From NCBI GenBank assembly GCA_041394405.1, contig JAWKIF010000006.1, positions 992,001 through 1,056,000 of the forward strand: a stretch of 64,000 nt of DNA, given 5' to 3'. The position numbers and the translations under genes are program-made. This document shows, piece by piece, positions 46,635 to 54,251 of this stretch (position 1 is the first letter of the stretch; each line of letters opens with the position of its first letter). The notes beneath the pieces are model-generated. The model searched no databases. It saw nothing but the letters and a program-made list of their open reading frames with translations, and was not told the origin of the DNA. The DNA comes from Microthrix sp041394405 (GTDB lineage: Bacteria; Actinomycetota; Acidimicrobiia; Acidimicrobiales; Microtrichaceae).

Positions 46635-47255
46635 TCAGGCATCGACGGACCACTCGAACGAGGTGGTTGCCGTGCCCCGTTCCGCCCGCGGGTCGTCGCG
46701 CAGGGTGAAGGTGAACTTGAAGGTCCTGACCACCCTGGCCCGGTCGAGCGAGAACGCCTGGAGCGGGCGCCCGTCGACACCGTGCTCGGACGCCAGTTCC
46801 TCGAGCGTGCCGTCAAAGACGGTTCCGTTGGGCCGGAATCCGTTGCATTCACCGAATCCACCGCCCTCACCCACCAGGATCTCGGTGTCCAGGTAGGGCG
46901 CAAGTTCGCCGCCGCCCTTGCTGGTCAAGAGGACCTCGCCGTCGAACTCGCTGCCGCTGTAGGCCACCTCGAGGCAGTTGCTCACCGGGGTTCCGGGGAG
47001 GAGGGCCGGGAGGTCGAAGAGCGTGGCACCGTGGTCGTCGTCGTGGAGTTCCACTCGGCCGGACTCGATCGTGCTGCCCGATGCCAGTGCGCTCGTGTCC
47101 AGGAACGAACTGGTGCGGCCGATCACCAGGAAGCTGATGAGCAACGCCGTCACGGCGAAGGTGATCAGCCGGGCGGCGTCGAGTGTCGCCTGCTCCTCGG
47201 CCGCACGGGAGCGCTGCAGGCCGGGTGGCTCCGACGGCTGGAACGCGATCGGCAT
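46635..47255 (-). CDS. TasA/camelysin-like secreted protein 2
   Basis: 206 residues. A basic N-terminus, one hydrophobic segment (about 32-46) and then TSSFLDTSALASGSTIESGRVEL, which resembles the SipW-type signal region. The mature part aligns with the protein at 51652: DDDHGATLFDL, PGTPVSNCLEVAYSGS, a YLDT strand with paired cysteines, and a final beta strand FEWSV. Camelysin/TasA proteins form matrix fibres or cell-surface structures. It follows the GGDEF-EAL gene with one base between, so the two are coupled. Confidence 0.7.
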   Translation of the reverse strand: MPIAFQPSEPPGLQRSRAAEEQATLDAARLITFAVTALLISFLVIGRTSSFLDTSALASGSTIESGRVELHDDDHGATLFDLPALLPGTPVSNCLEVAYSGSEFDGEVLLTSKGGGELAPYLDTEILVGEGGGFGECNGFRPNGTVFDGTLEELASEHGVDGRPLQAFSLDRARVVRTFKFTFTLRDDPRAERGTATTSFEWSVDA

Positions 47256-47256
47256 G

Positions 47257-49752
47257 TCAGCTCACCCGCCCGAGCGGGCCGGGCACCGCCGCTTGCGCAG
47301 CGGGCGGCCGTTCCGACGGTGCCTCCACCGGCGGAGCGGGCCGACTGAGCACCTGGGTGACCGAGTCGGCACTCATGGGGCGGAACAGGTGGTAGCCCTG
47401 CACCGCGTCGCAGCCGAACTGACGAAGCACCTCCAGGTCGGTGCCGGTTTCGACTCCCTCGGCAACCACGGTCATGCCCAGGTCATGGCCGATCTGCACC
47501 ATCGAACGCAGAATCGCGAGCCTTCGGGGGTTGTCGCCCGCACCGCCGACGAAGGACCGGTCGATCTTCAGGATGTCAATCGGAAGCCGCCAGAGGGATC
47601 CGATGGACGCGTGGCCGGCACCGAAGTCGTCGATGGCGATCCTGATGTTGCGGGCCCGGAGTTGCTCGAGTACCTCCCGAACCTCCGCCTCGATCATCAC
47701 GCGTTCGGTGAGTTCCAGAATCAGGTGGTGAGGCGGAATGCGGTGACGGGCGAGCATGGACATGACCAACTCAACGAACCCATCTCGCTGAACCTGGTGC
47801 GGAGAGACGTTGACCGAGATCGACAGCTCGTGGCTGGGGAAGGTCCGCTGCCACGCGTTCGCCCGAGCGCACGCCTCGTCCAGCATGAAGCACCCGAGCT
47901 CGTCGATCAGGCCCGAGTCCTCGGCGACCGGGATGAACTGCGCCGGCGTGATCGTCCCGTGCTGGGGATCGGTCCACCGGGCCAGCGCCTCCAACCCCAC
48001 GATCGCCCCGTCGGAGACGCGAACAACCGGCTGGTAGTCGGCCGAGAGTTCGTGTTGGTCGAGCGCCCGACGCAACGACAGGGCCATGCCGTTGCGGGAC
48101 CTGTTGTCGCGGTCCAACTCCGGGGAATAGGCGCGCCAGGTTGAGCGACCGTGTGCCTTGGCCTGGTACATGGCGACATCGCCGCGACGCATCAGCTCGG
48201 CACCGTCGTCGCCGCCGCTCGTGGTCACCACGCCGATGCTGCCGGAGAGGCCGACCGAGTGGCCGCCCAGCGTGACCGACTGATTGAGCGTGGTGCCGAT
48301 GAGGGAGGCTGCTGCCGCTGCGCCTCCCTCATCGGTATTGGGAAGCAGGATGATGAACTCATCGCCGCCGAGCCGGGCGACGGTCCAGTTGGCCTCCACG
48401 CACTGGGTCAGCCGCTTGGCCACCTCCACCAGGAGCTGATCGCCCACGTCGTGGCCCAGGGTGTCGTTCACCTCCTTGAACCGGTCGAGGTCGATGAAGA
48501 GGATGGACAAGGGCCTGCCGCCTCGCGCGGTCTCGGCCGTGGCCAACGCCGAGGACAGCCGCCGCGTGAACAGGAGGCGGTTGGCCAACCCGGTCAGGTT
48601 GTCGTGGGTGGCTTGGTGCTCGAGGTCACGGTGCGCCTGCTTGAGCCGGCCGACCAGCCCGCTATTGTCCCGTGCGACGCTCATCTGCCCTGCCAACAGC
48701 TCGAGGCACTCGATGAGGCTGTCCGGGGGAGTGGCGTCGGCGTTCACGGCGGCCCGGAGCACAGCCGGCGAGCCCTGGTGGCCGGGCACCGGGCAGAGGA
48801 CCATGACCCCGAGTCCATTGGCGACCAGCAGGTCGCCGAGTTCGTCCTCGCCTTCGGCCGGACCGACCAGGTAGGTGCGAGATTCCCGCGTCGCCTGCTC
48901 CAGGGTTTCGGCAATGCAGGACGCGGGCGGCAACTCGCCGCCGCCGCTTGCTGTGGCGGCATGCGAGTCGGCCCATACCCCCCACTCGTCTTGATGGCAC
49001 CAATCGGCGTGGTCGAAGCCCAGTTCCAGGGCGGCCGAGACCACCTCCTGCTGAAACTCGGCGCCGAGGCGGCCGAGCCGATGACCCGCATCGACCACCT
49101 TGACCAGCAACGAGCTTCGCCGCGAGGCCTCCAGCTGGGCCTGACGCTGCTCGTCGATGGCCCTGACCAGCTGATCCGACAGGTACCCACCCGGAACGGC
49201 GACCAACAGCACGATCCCCGCGCGGTACAGCAACGTTTGGACCATGGCGAGGAAGGTCGACACCGTGAGCGGATCGTCGAAGTTCGGCGGGATGGCCAGC
49301 TCTCGCGCCACGTAGGCCAGCGAGAGGGCCAGCCAGAGGGCCATGGCGCCTCGCAGGCGGAACCGAAGCGCCGCCTCGAGGACCGGAATGATCAGGAGCG
49401 CCCAGGATACCTCGGGGTCGAGTAGGTCGATCTCGCCCACGATCATGAGCGTGAACAGCGCGTCGGCGGCCAGCACTCCCAGCTGGAGTGCGGTGCGGCT
49501 GCGTGCGCTGGTGGAGGTGGCCGACCGGAGCGACATGAGGTTGACCAGTCCGACCGCCAGGGCGACCGCTGCGGCGACCGCAGCGGTGCGAATCGTGGGG
49601 TTTCCGGCATGGTCGCTCACGACGAACTGCAGGATGACTCCGGCCCCAACGATCAGGCGGAGTTGGCGCAGGGCTCGGTCGATGGACACGAGGGCGGGCC
49701 CGCTGTGGGGATCCTCCTCGTCCCGCTGCTGCTCGGGCGTGTCGGAGCTCAT
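47257..49752 (-). CDS. Membrane-bound GGDEF-EAL cyclic di-GMP protein
   Basis: 831 residues. About six membrane helices in residues 25-215 (MASE-like sensor), a GAF-like region to about 370, a GGDEF domain with GGDEF at 462-466, and an EAL domain (EAL at 588-590). The cyclase motif is intact but the inhibitory RxxD site is lost (EANW before TVARLGGDEF). The EAL residues look complete (SVNVSPHQ, ELTERVM, IDDFGAG, LKIDRSFV, VAEGVET, QGYHLF). It may make, break or both. The ATG overlaps the stop of the second signal peptidase. Confidence 0.9.
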   Translation of the reverse strand: MSSDTPEQQRDEEDPHSGPALVSIDRALRQLRLIVGAGVILQFVVSDHAGNPTIRTAAVAAAVALAVGLVNLMSLRSATSTSARSRTALQLGVLAADALFTLMIVGEIDLLDPEVSWALLIIPVLEAALRFRLRGAMALWLALSLAYVARELAIPPNFDDPLTVSTFLAMVQTLLYRAGIVLLVAVPGGYLSDQLVRAIDEQRQAQLEASRRSSLLVKVVDAGHRLGRLGAEFQQEVVSAALELGFDHADWCHQDEWGVWADSHAATASGGGELPPASCIAETLEQATRESRTYLVGPAEGEDELGDLLVANGLGVMVLCPVPGHQGSPAVLRAAVNADATPPDSLIECLELLAGQMSVARDNSGLVGRLKQAHRDLEHQATHDNLTGLANRLLFTRRLSSALATAETARGGRPLSILFIDLDRFKEVNDTLGHDVGDQLLVEVAKRLTQCVEANWTVARLGGDEFIILLPNTDEGGAAAAASLIGTTLNQSVTLGGHSVGLSGSIGVVTTSGGDDGAELMRRGDVAMYQAKAHGRSTWRAYSPELDRDNRSRNGMALSLRRALDQHELSADYQPVVRVSDGAIVGLEALARWTDPQHGTITPAQFIPVAEDSGLIDELGCFMLDEACARANAWQRTFPSHELSISVNVSPHQVQRDGFVELVMSMLARHRIPPHHLILELTERVMIEAEVREVLEQLRARNIRIAIDDFGAGHASIGSLWRLPIDILKIDRSFVGGAGDNPRRLAILRSMVQIGHDLGMTVVAEGVETGTDLEVLRQFGCDAVQGYHLFRPMSADSVTQVLSRPAPPVEAPSERPPAAQAAVPGPLGRVS

Positions 49753-50363
49753 GAGGACGCCTTCCGTCGGCGGAGGCGTTGCGCAAGGGACCTGCCCGGC
49801 GCGATGACGATGCAGGCGACCCCGACCATCGCCCAGATGGCACAGGGAAGCACGGCCCCGCTTCGCAGCCACACGACCGGGAGCCCGGCCATCGGCACCA
49901 GCAGGCGGCCCACCCCGACGATGCGCTCGGAAGGCACCGGGCGCTGATCTGGCGTGGGGTTGGCGTCGCCCTGTGTGCGGTAGGAGCCATCGGCCTCCTG
50001 ACCCACCACGCGGTGGGTCACCAGGCCGCCTCGTTGCTCGTCCTCGAACACCACGATGGTGCCGGTTTCGAGCTGGCGCTCGGAGGGCGGGGCGGACAGC
50101 ACCACCTCACCCATCCGGATCTTGGGCGCCATGGAGGCGCTGGTCACGACGTGCGGTTCCCACCCCAGCACGAGGGCGGGGATCGCCACCCAGGCCAGGA
50201 GACACAGCTGCGCAGTGAGGTACATCCAGGCCAGCAAGGCCGCAGCCCGGGAGACGCCACCCCAAACGGGTGTGGGTCGCGCGCCGGCCCACGCCCGGCG
50301 ACGCGGCTCGGTGGCTTCTTGGCGTGTCTCCACCGGCGGGTCGATGCGGGTCGCCGTGCTCAT
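49749..50363 (-). CDS. SipW-like signal peptidase (Ser-His type)
   Basis: 204 residues with a membrane helix at about 45-68 and another near 165-190. The catalytic Ser is in TSASM (Ser77); the general base is His in LVTHRV (His117) in place of the Lys of typical bacterial enzymes, as in SipW, archaeal and ER signal peptidases. YRTQGDAN (Asp133) is the matching third box. Such enzymes process TasA-like substrates. The ATG overlaps the stop of the fusion protein (50360), and its stop overlaps the GGDEF-EAL start, so all three are translationally coupled. Confidence 0.85.
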   Translation of the reverse strand: MSTATRIDPPVETRQEATEPRRRAWAGARPTPVWGGVSRAAALLAWMYLTAQLCLLAWVAIPALVLGWEPHVVTSASMAPKIRMGEVVLSAPPSERQLETGTIVVFEDEQRGGLVTHRVVGQEADGSYRTQGDANPTPDQRPVPSERIVGVGRLLVPMAGLPVVWLRSGAVLPCAIWAMVGVACIVIAPGRSLAQRLRRRKASS

Positions 50364-51628
50364 CCGTAGGCAACCTTCAGCTCCGGGGGGGTGGCGCCTT
50401 CCCGGCTCCGATACTCCTGCCACAGGTCGGTACCGACGCCTTCCGCAGAGTCGACGATGACGAGCCCGTTGTTGACCGGGTAGGAGGCGGCGATGTGCGA
50501 GGTCACGTCCCAGATTTGCGTGGTGGCCGAGGAGGGGCGGCTCACCGTGGGGCCGGTGACGCCCGGTTGGTTGTTCCACGTGATGGTCCCCTCGGCCCAG
50601 CCCGAGGAGGCGAGGCGCACCCGGTGGGTTCGTCCCGCCAGGTACACCTTCGTCGTCAGCTTCAGCTCGGCGGCGAGCACGTTGCAGCCCGCTGGGATGG
50701 GGGGAAGGGGGAACTTGATGTAGCTGCGCTCGTCGTAGATCTCCTCGCCCCGGACACCCAGCCAGTCCAGCGTCCCGTGGTTGACGTTGGGGTCCTCCTT
50801 CAGCACCGAGGAGTCGGCGGTGGGGGTCAGGATCATCGTGCCGGGGCAGAAGCTGGTGGCTGCGGTGAAGCTCTGGGCCCCGTTCCCGGTGGTTCCGCTG
50901 AACGCCGCGTCGGCCGGGAGCGAGCGGAAGGGAACCACGACGAGGGTCAGGCCCAGCGCCGCGGCGCCCACCGACCAGGGGCGAACGACCCGTCGGGCGG
51001 ACGCGGCGTTCTCCGGCTGCGGTGGAGACGACCGCCGCGGGGCCCACGGGTCGAACCGCGGATCCACGGCGTATCGGGTCAGCCAGGCACAGACCGCCAG
51101 GCACGTCGCCACGAATGCCAGCGGGGCCCAGTCTCCGGTGCGCAGCCAGATGATGGGGCTTCCCAGGAACGGCACCCGAATGCGTCCGGCCCCCACCACG
51201 TTGGTGCTCCGAAGCGGATCCGAGTCTGGCTCGGAGTTGGCATCGCCCTTGGTCACGTAGGTGCCGTCGTCGTTGCTTGCGGTGATCCGGTGGGTCACGA
51301 GGTGGTCGGGACGGGCGTCCACGATCCTGATGGTGTCGTCGTCCCGACGCACGCTGGCCAGCGCGATGGGCCCCTCCGCCCGAAACACGGCAACCATGCC
51401 GTCGGTCGGCCGGTCCGTCGGCTGGGCGATGACCAGGTCGCCCGGGCGCAGCGATGGGGCCATCGAGCCAGAGGTGACCACCACGGCCTCCCACCGCAGG
51501 GCGGCGGCCGGCACGACGGCGATGACCAACCCCCAGGCCACCACGGCGAGCACGAACAAGCCCAAGGAGCCGGCCGCGAAGCGGGCGACCCGTGCGGCCT
51601 TCCGGCTGGGTGCTGGCAGGGGGTTCAT
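50360..51628 (-). CDS. Fusion: SipW-like signal peptidase + SipW-type signal + DNRLRE/CBM96-like domain
   Basis: 422 residues. Residues 14-45 are a membrane helix, followed by peptidase motifs TSGSM (Ser55), LVTHRI (His113) and KGDAN (Asp129), and a second helix at about 165-187. A linker leads to a third helix (about 218-235) ending AAFSGTTGNGAQSF, which looks like a SipW-type substrate signal. The remaining part (265-422) resembles the DNRLRE / CBM96 domain: ADSSVLKEDPNVNHG, SYIKFPL, LKLTTKVY, WAEGTITWNNQPG and ELKVAYG. The protein may process itself or tether its own substrate. It starts 24 bases after the TasA-like gene. Confidence 0.8.
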   Translation of the reverse strand: MNPLPAPSRKAARVARFAAGSLGLFVLAVVAWGLVIAVVPAAALRWEAVVVTSGSMAPSLRPGDLVIAQPTDRPTDGMVAVFRAEGPIALASVRRDDDTIRIVDARPDHLVTHRITASNDDGTYVTKGDANSEPDSDPLRSTNVVGAGRIRVPFLGSPIIWLRTGDWAPLAFVATCLAVCAWLTRYAVDPRFDPWAPRRSSPPQPENAASARRVVRPWSVGAAALGLTLVVVPFRSLPADAAFSGTTGNGAQSFTAATSFCPGTMILTPTADSSVLKEDPNVNHGTLDWLGVRGEEIYDERSYIKFPLPPIPAGCNVLAAELKLTTKVYLAGRTHRVRLASSGWAEGTITWNNQPGVTGPTVSRPSSATTQIWDVTSHIAASYPVNNGLVIVDSAEGVGTDLWQEYRSREGATPPELKVAYG

Positions 51629-51651
51629 GAGGGGTGCGGTGTCGCCCGGCC

Positions 51652-52248
51652 CTAAACGTTCTGGGCTTCCCAGGTGAACGTGGCGCTGGCGTTCTTGCCC
51701 TGCGCAAGCGTGTTGTCCTGCAACGTCACCTGCACCCGATAGCTGCGGGTGGTCGGGTTGGTGGCTCCGGCGAAGTTGGTGCCGTTGCCGTTTCCGTAGT
51801 TGCTGTGCGTGGTGCCGAAGTTGGCGAGGGTGTTGCTGAAAGCGTTGACACCACCGGTGAAGTTGGCGCAGCTGAGCCCGGAACCCCCCGTGGCGCCGGT
51901 GCCGACATCGATCACGGTGTCCAGGTAGGTGCCAAGACCCGTCCCGCCGACGGTGCCGTACATCCTGACGTTGGCCGGGGCGCTACCCGTGTAGGTGACG
52001 TTGATGCACTTGGTCGCGGTGGTGCCCGGGACCATGTTGGCGAGGTTGAACATCACCGAGCCGGCGTCGTCGTCGGCGATGGTTACCGAGCCGGCGCTGA
52101 AGGTGTTGGAGCCGTTGGCGGTGGATGCGCTGAATGCGGCGCGCGAGCCCTCGATGGTGAGCAGGCCGACGACAACCAGCGCGGCGAGCGCCGTCACGAC
52201 GTAGCCGAGCCGGCGGCGGCCCGTGCCGGTGTTGGTGGTGGCGTCCAT
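51652..52248 (-). CDS. TasA/camelysin-like secreted protein 1
   Basis: 198 residues with AAGGAG before the ATG. A basic start, one hydrophobic helix (about 14-32) and RAAFSASTANGSNTFSAG, a good match to the SipW-dependent signal pattern of TasA and camelysin. The mature part is Gly/Asn/Thr-rich with a predicted beta fold and two cysteines (about residues 82 and 130) that probably form a disulfide. It aligns with the protein at 46635. It is likely the main fibre or coat subunit of the operon and is the first gene, which often means highest expression. Confidence 0.8.
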   Translation of the reverse strand: MDATTNTGTGRRRLGYVVTALAALVVVGLLTIEGSRAAFSASTANGSNTFSAGSVTIADDDAGSVMFNLANMVPGTTATKCINVTYTGSAPANVRMYGTVGGTGLGTYLDTVIDVGTGATGGSGLSCANFTGGVNAFSNTLANFGTTHSNYGNGNGTNFAGATNPTTRSYRVQVTLQDNTLAQGKNASATFTWEAQNV

Positions 52249-52372
52249 GGAGTCTCCTTGCGGTCCTGGCGCGACCGGTTCGCGCTGATACGGCGCAGGT
52301 CGGACGCGCTCGGCCGAAAGTGAAGGGTTGGCTCGTTTGGCAACGCGGTCGGGTCCGGAGACCGATGCCGGA

Positions 52373-52404
52373 GGACCTACGCGAGTGGCCGCGGCGGTAG
52401 GTCC
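52373..52404. repeat. 8-base inverted repeat between ALDH and the TasA-like operon
   Basis: GGACCTAC (52373-52380) and GTAGGTCC (52397-52404) are perfect inverted repeats with a 16-base spacer, about 125 bases before the TasA-like ATG and about 45 bases after the end of the aldehyde dehydrogenase gene. Either a terminator for the latter or an operator for the operon. Confidence 0.4.
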
Positions 52405-52446
52405 CGTCCCGTTGTCTCATCGGCAGGGCGCCGGGCGGGTTCGGTG

Positions 52447-54078
52447 CTAGAAGGGCAGGTACTTCTGCAGCTTGAGGGCGGCGCTCAGCCGTTCGGCGTA
52501 CTCCTTGGGTCGGCTGGGGCGCTGCACCAGGTCGAGGAGGTGCGAGCGGGTGGAGATGTTCTGGGCCTCGGTGTACTTGAGCAGCCCGACCAGCCCGTGG
52601 CGGCGGCCCACGCCCGACACGCCGACGCCGCCCATCGGCGCATCGAGGCTGGACCAGGCGGCGGCGTAGCCGTCGTTGACGTTCACGGTGCCCGCCTGCA
52701 GGCGGCGGGCGATGGCCCTGCCCCGGGAACCGTTGCGGCACAAGACGCTGGCGTTCAGGCCGTAGTCGGTGTCGTTCGCGTGATGAACCGCCTCGTCGAT
52801 CGTCTCGACGGCATACACCGAGACCAATGGGCCGAACGTCTCCTCGCGGAAGACCGCTGCGTTCTCCGGGACGTCGGTGAGGATGGTGGGCTCGTGGAAC
52901 CACGGGGCGAGCTCGGGTCGCGCCGCGCCGCCGGCCACCACTCGCGCACCCTTGGCCACCGCGTCGTCGACGTGCTCCAGGATCTTGTCCAGCTGCTCCT
53001 TGGAGGCGAGTGGGCCCATCTCCGGGCCGTAGCCCACTTCCGACCCGAGGCGCAGCGCCGAGGTGGCGTCGGCGAATGCTGCCAGGAACTGCTCGGCCAC
53101 CTCCCGCAGCACGTAGATGCGCTCAATGGAGATGCAGAGCTGGCCCGAGTTGGCGAAGCAGGCGGTGGTGGCCAGCTTGGCGGCTCGATCCAGGTCGATG
53201 TCCTCAGTGACCACCATGGCGTTCTTGCCGCCCAACTCGGCGGAGAAGTCCACCAGGCGCGCCGCAGCCTGCTGAGCGATCTTGGCGCCCGTCTCGCTGG
53301 ACCCCGTGAACATCACATAGTCGGCGCCCTCGATGATGGCGGTGCCCACCACCCGGCCCTGCCCGGTGACCACCCGCATCAGCCCTCGCGGCAGGCCCGC
53401 ATCCTCCAGCAGCTCCACGGCACGGAGCGCGGTATAGGGCGTCTGGGTGTCGGGCTTGATGACCACGCCGTTTCCGGCCATGAGGGCGGCGAGGGCGTCG
53501 CCCACCGCCAGCGACAAGGGGTAGTTCCACGGGGAGATGATGCCGACCACCCCCTTGGGAACTCGGCGTTCCAACGTGCCGATCAGGCCGGGAAAGGCGC
53601 TCGCCCGCCGCGTCTCCGCCAGCGCCTTGGGCCCCTTCTTGGCGTAGTAGCGGGCCGTGATGGTGGTGTCCGCCACCTCCTCGAAGGCCCAGGCACGGCT
53701 CTTGCCGTTCTCCAGCTGGATGAGGTCGCACAACTCCTCGCGGTGTTCCAGAACCAGGTCGGCGTAGTCGGCCAGCACCCGGGCCCGCTCCCTGGGGGGA
53801 GTCTCCGCCCACAGCCGTTGGGCGCGGCGTGCGCCGGCCAGGGCGGCGGCCACATCGTCGGCCGTGCCGATGGGCATGAGGCCCAGCGGTTTGCCGTCCA
53901 CGGGCGACAGGACGGTGTGCTGGGGACGGTCGTCGTCCAGCAGGTCGACCCGGCGGGCGAGCCGGTCGAGTTCGGGGCGGGCGGGTGGCTCGCCAGCGCC
54001 GGGGGAGTCGCCGCCTGCGGATCCGGAGTGGCCTGCTGGGGTCGGTGCGTCGGTGGTGGTGGGCTCGGTCGTCGCCAT
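52447..54078 (-). CDS. Aldehyde dehydrogenase, succinate-semialdehyde dehydrogenase-like
   Basis: 543 residues from the ATG seven bases after a TAGCCT hexamer. Motifs: IISPWNYPLSLAVGDALAALMAGN, KPDTQTPYTAL, FTGSSETGAKI, catalytic Glu in ELGGKNAMVV and catalytic Cys in NSGQLCISIERIYV, then EETFGPLVSVYAV. The long form with a C-terminal KLQKYLPF-type tail resembles the mycobacterial GabD2 group. The first 35 residues are low-complexity. Substrate not certain. It is divergent from the copper-related genes. Confidence 0.85.
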   Translation of the reverse strand: MATTEPTTTDAPTPAGHSGSAGGDSPGAGEPPARPELDRLARRVDLLDDDRPQHTVLSPVDGKPLGLMPIGTADDVAAALAGARRAQRLWAETPPRERARVLADYADLVLEHREELCDLIQLENGKSRAWAFEEVADTTITARYYAKKGPKALAETRRASAFPGLIGTLERRVPKGVVGIISPWNYPLSLAVGDALAALMAGNGVVIKPDTQTPYTALRAVELLEDAGLPRGLMRVVTGQGRVVGTAIIEGADYVMFTGSSETGAKIAQQAAARLVDFSAELGGKNAMVVTEDIDLDRAAKLATTACFANSGQLCISIERIYVLREVAEQFLAAFADATSALRLGSEVGYGPEMGPLASKEQLDKILEHVDDAVAKGARVVAGGAARPELAPWFHEPTILTDVPENAAVFREETFGPLVSVYAVETIDEAVHHANDTDYGLNASVLCRNGSRGRAIARRLQAGTVNVNDGYAAAWSSLDAPMGGVGVSGVGRRHGLVGLLKYTEAQNISTRSHLLDLVQRPSRPKEYAERLSAALKLQKYLPF

Positions 54079-54085
54079 GGTGGCG

Positions 54086-54091
54086 AGGCTA
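54086..54091 (-). promoter_or_regulatory. Putative -10 element of a leaderless aldehyde dehydrogenase promoter
   Basis: TAGCCT on the minus strand, seven bases before the ATG at 54078, with no ribosome site between. Confidence 0.45.
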
Positions 54092-54189
54092 CTGCGCTTG
54101 TCCCGCCCACCACACCGGTTGCGGCAGATCGGCGGCCGCCGGCGCTCCCGGCCGACGATCCGTGGGTTGGTCGGCCTGTAACCCGTGGG

Positions 54190-54195
54190 TAACAT
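54190..54195 (+). promoter_or_regulatory. Putative -10 hexamer of the copper-related genes
   Basis: TAACAT, about 57 bases before the GTG at 54252, which itself has AGGGGGA just upstream. Confidence 0.3.
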
Positions 54196-54251
54196 GCGCT
54201 CCGGGTATCGCCTCGGCGCCGTATCGAAGCGCCGGCAACCAGGGGGACAGC

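Noticed and set aside
50364..51707. Long upstream extension of the second signal peptidase frame
   Set aside because: It overlaps the fusion protein in another frame and is Arg/Pro/Gly-rich. The ATG at 50363, overlapping the upstream stop, fits the domain start.
52249..52446. Cyclic di-GMP (GEMM) riboswitch before the TasA-like operon
   Set aside because: None of the GEMM core sequences was seen; only the simple 8-base inverted repeat is present.
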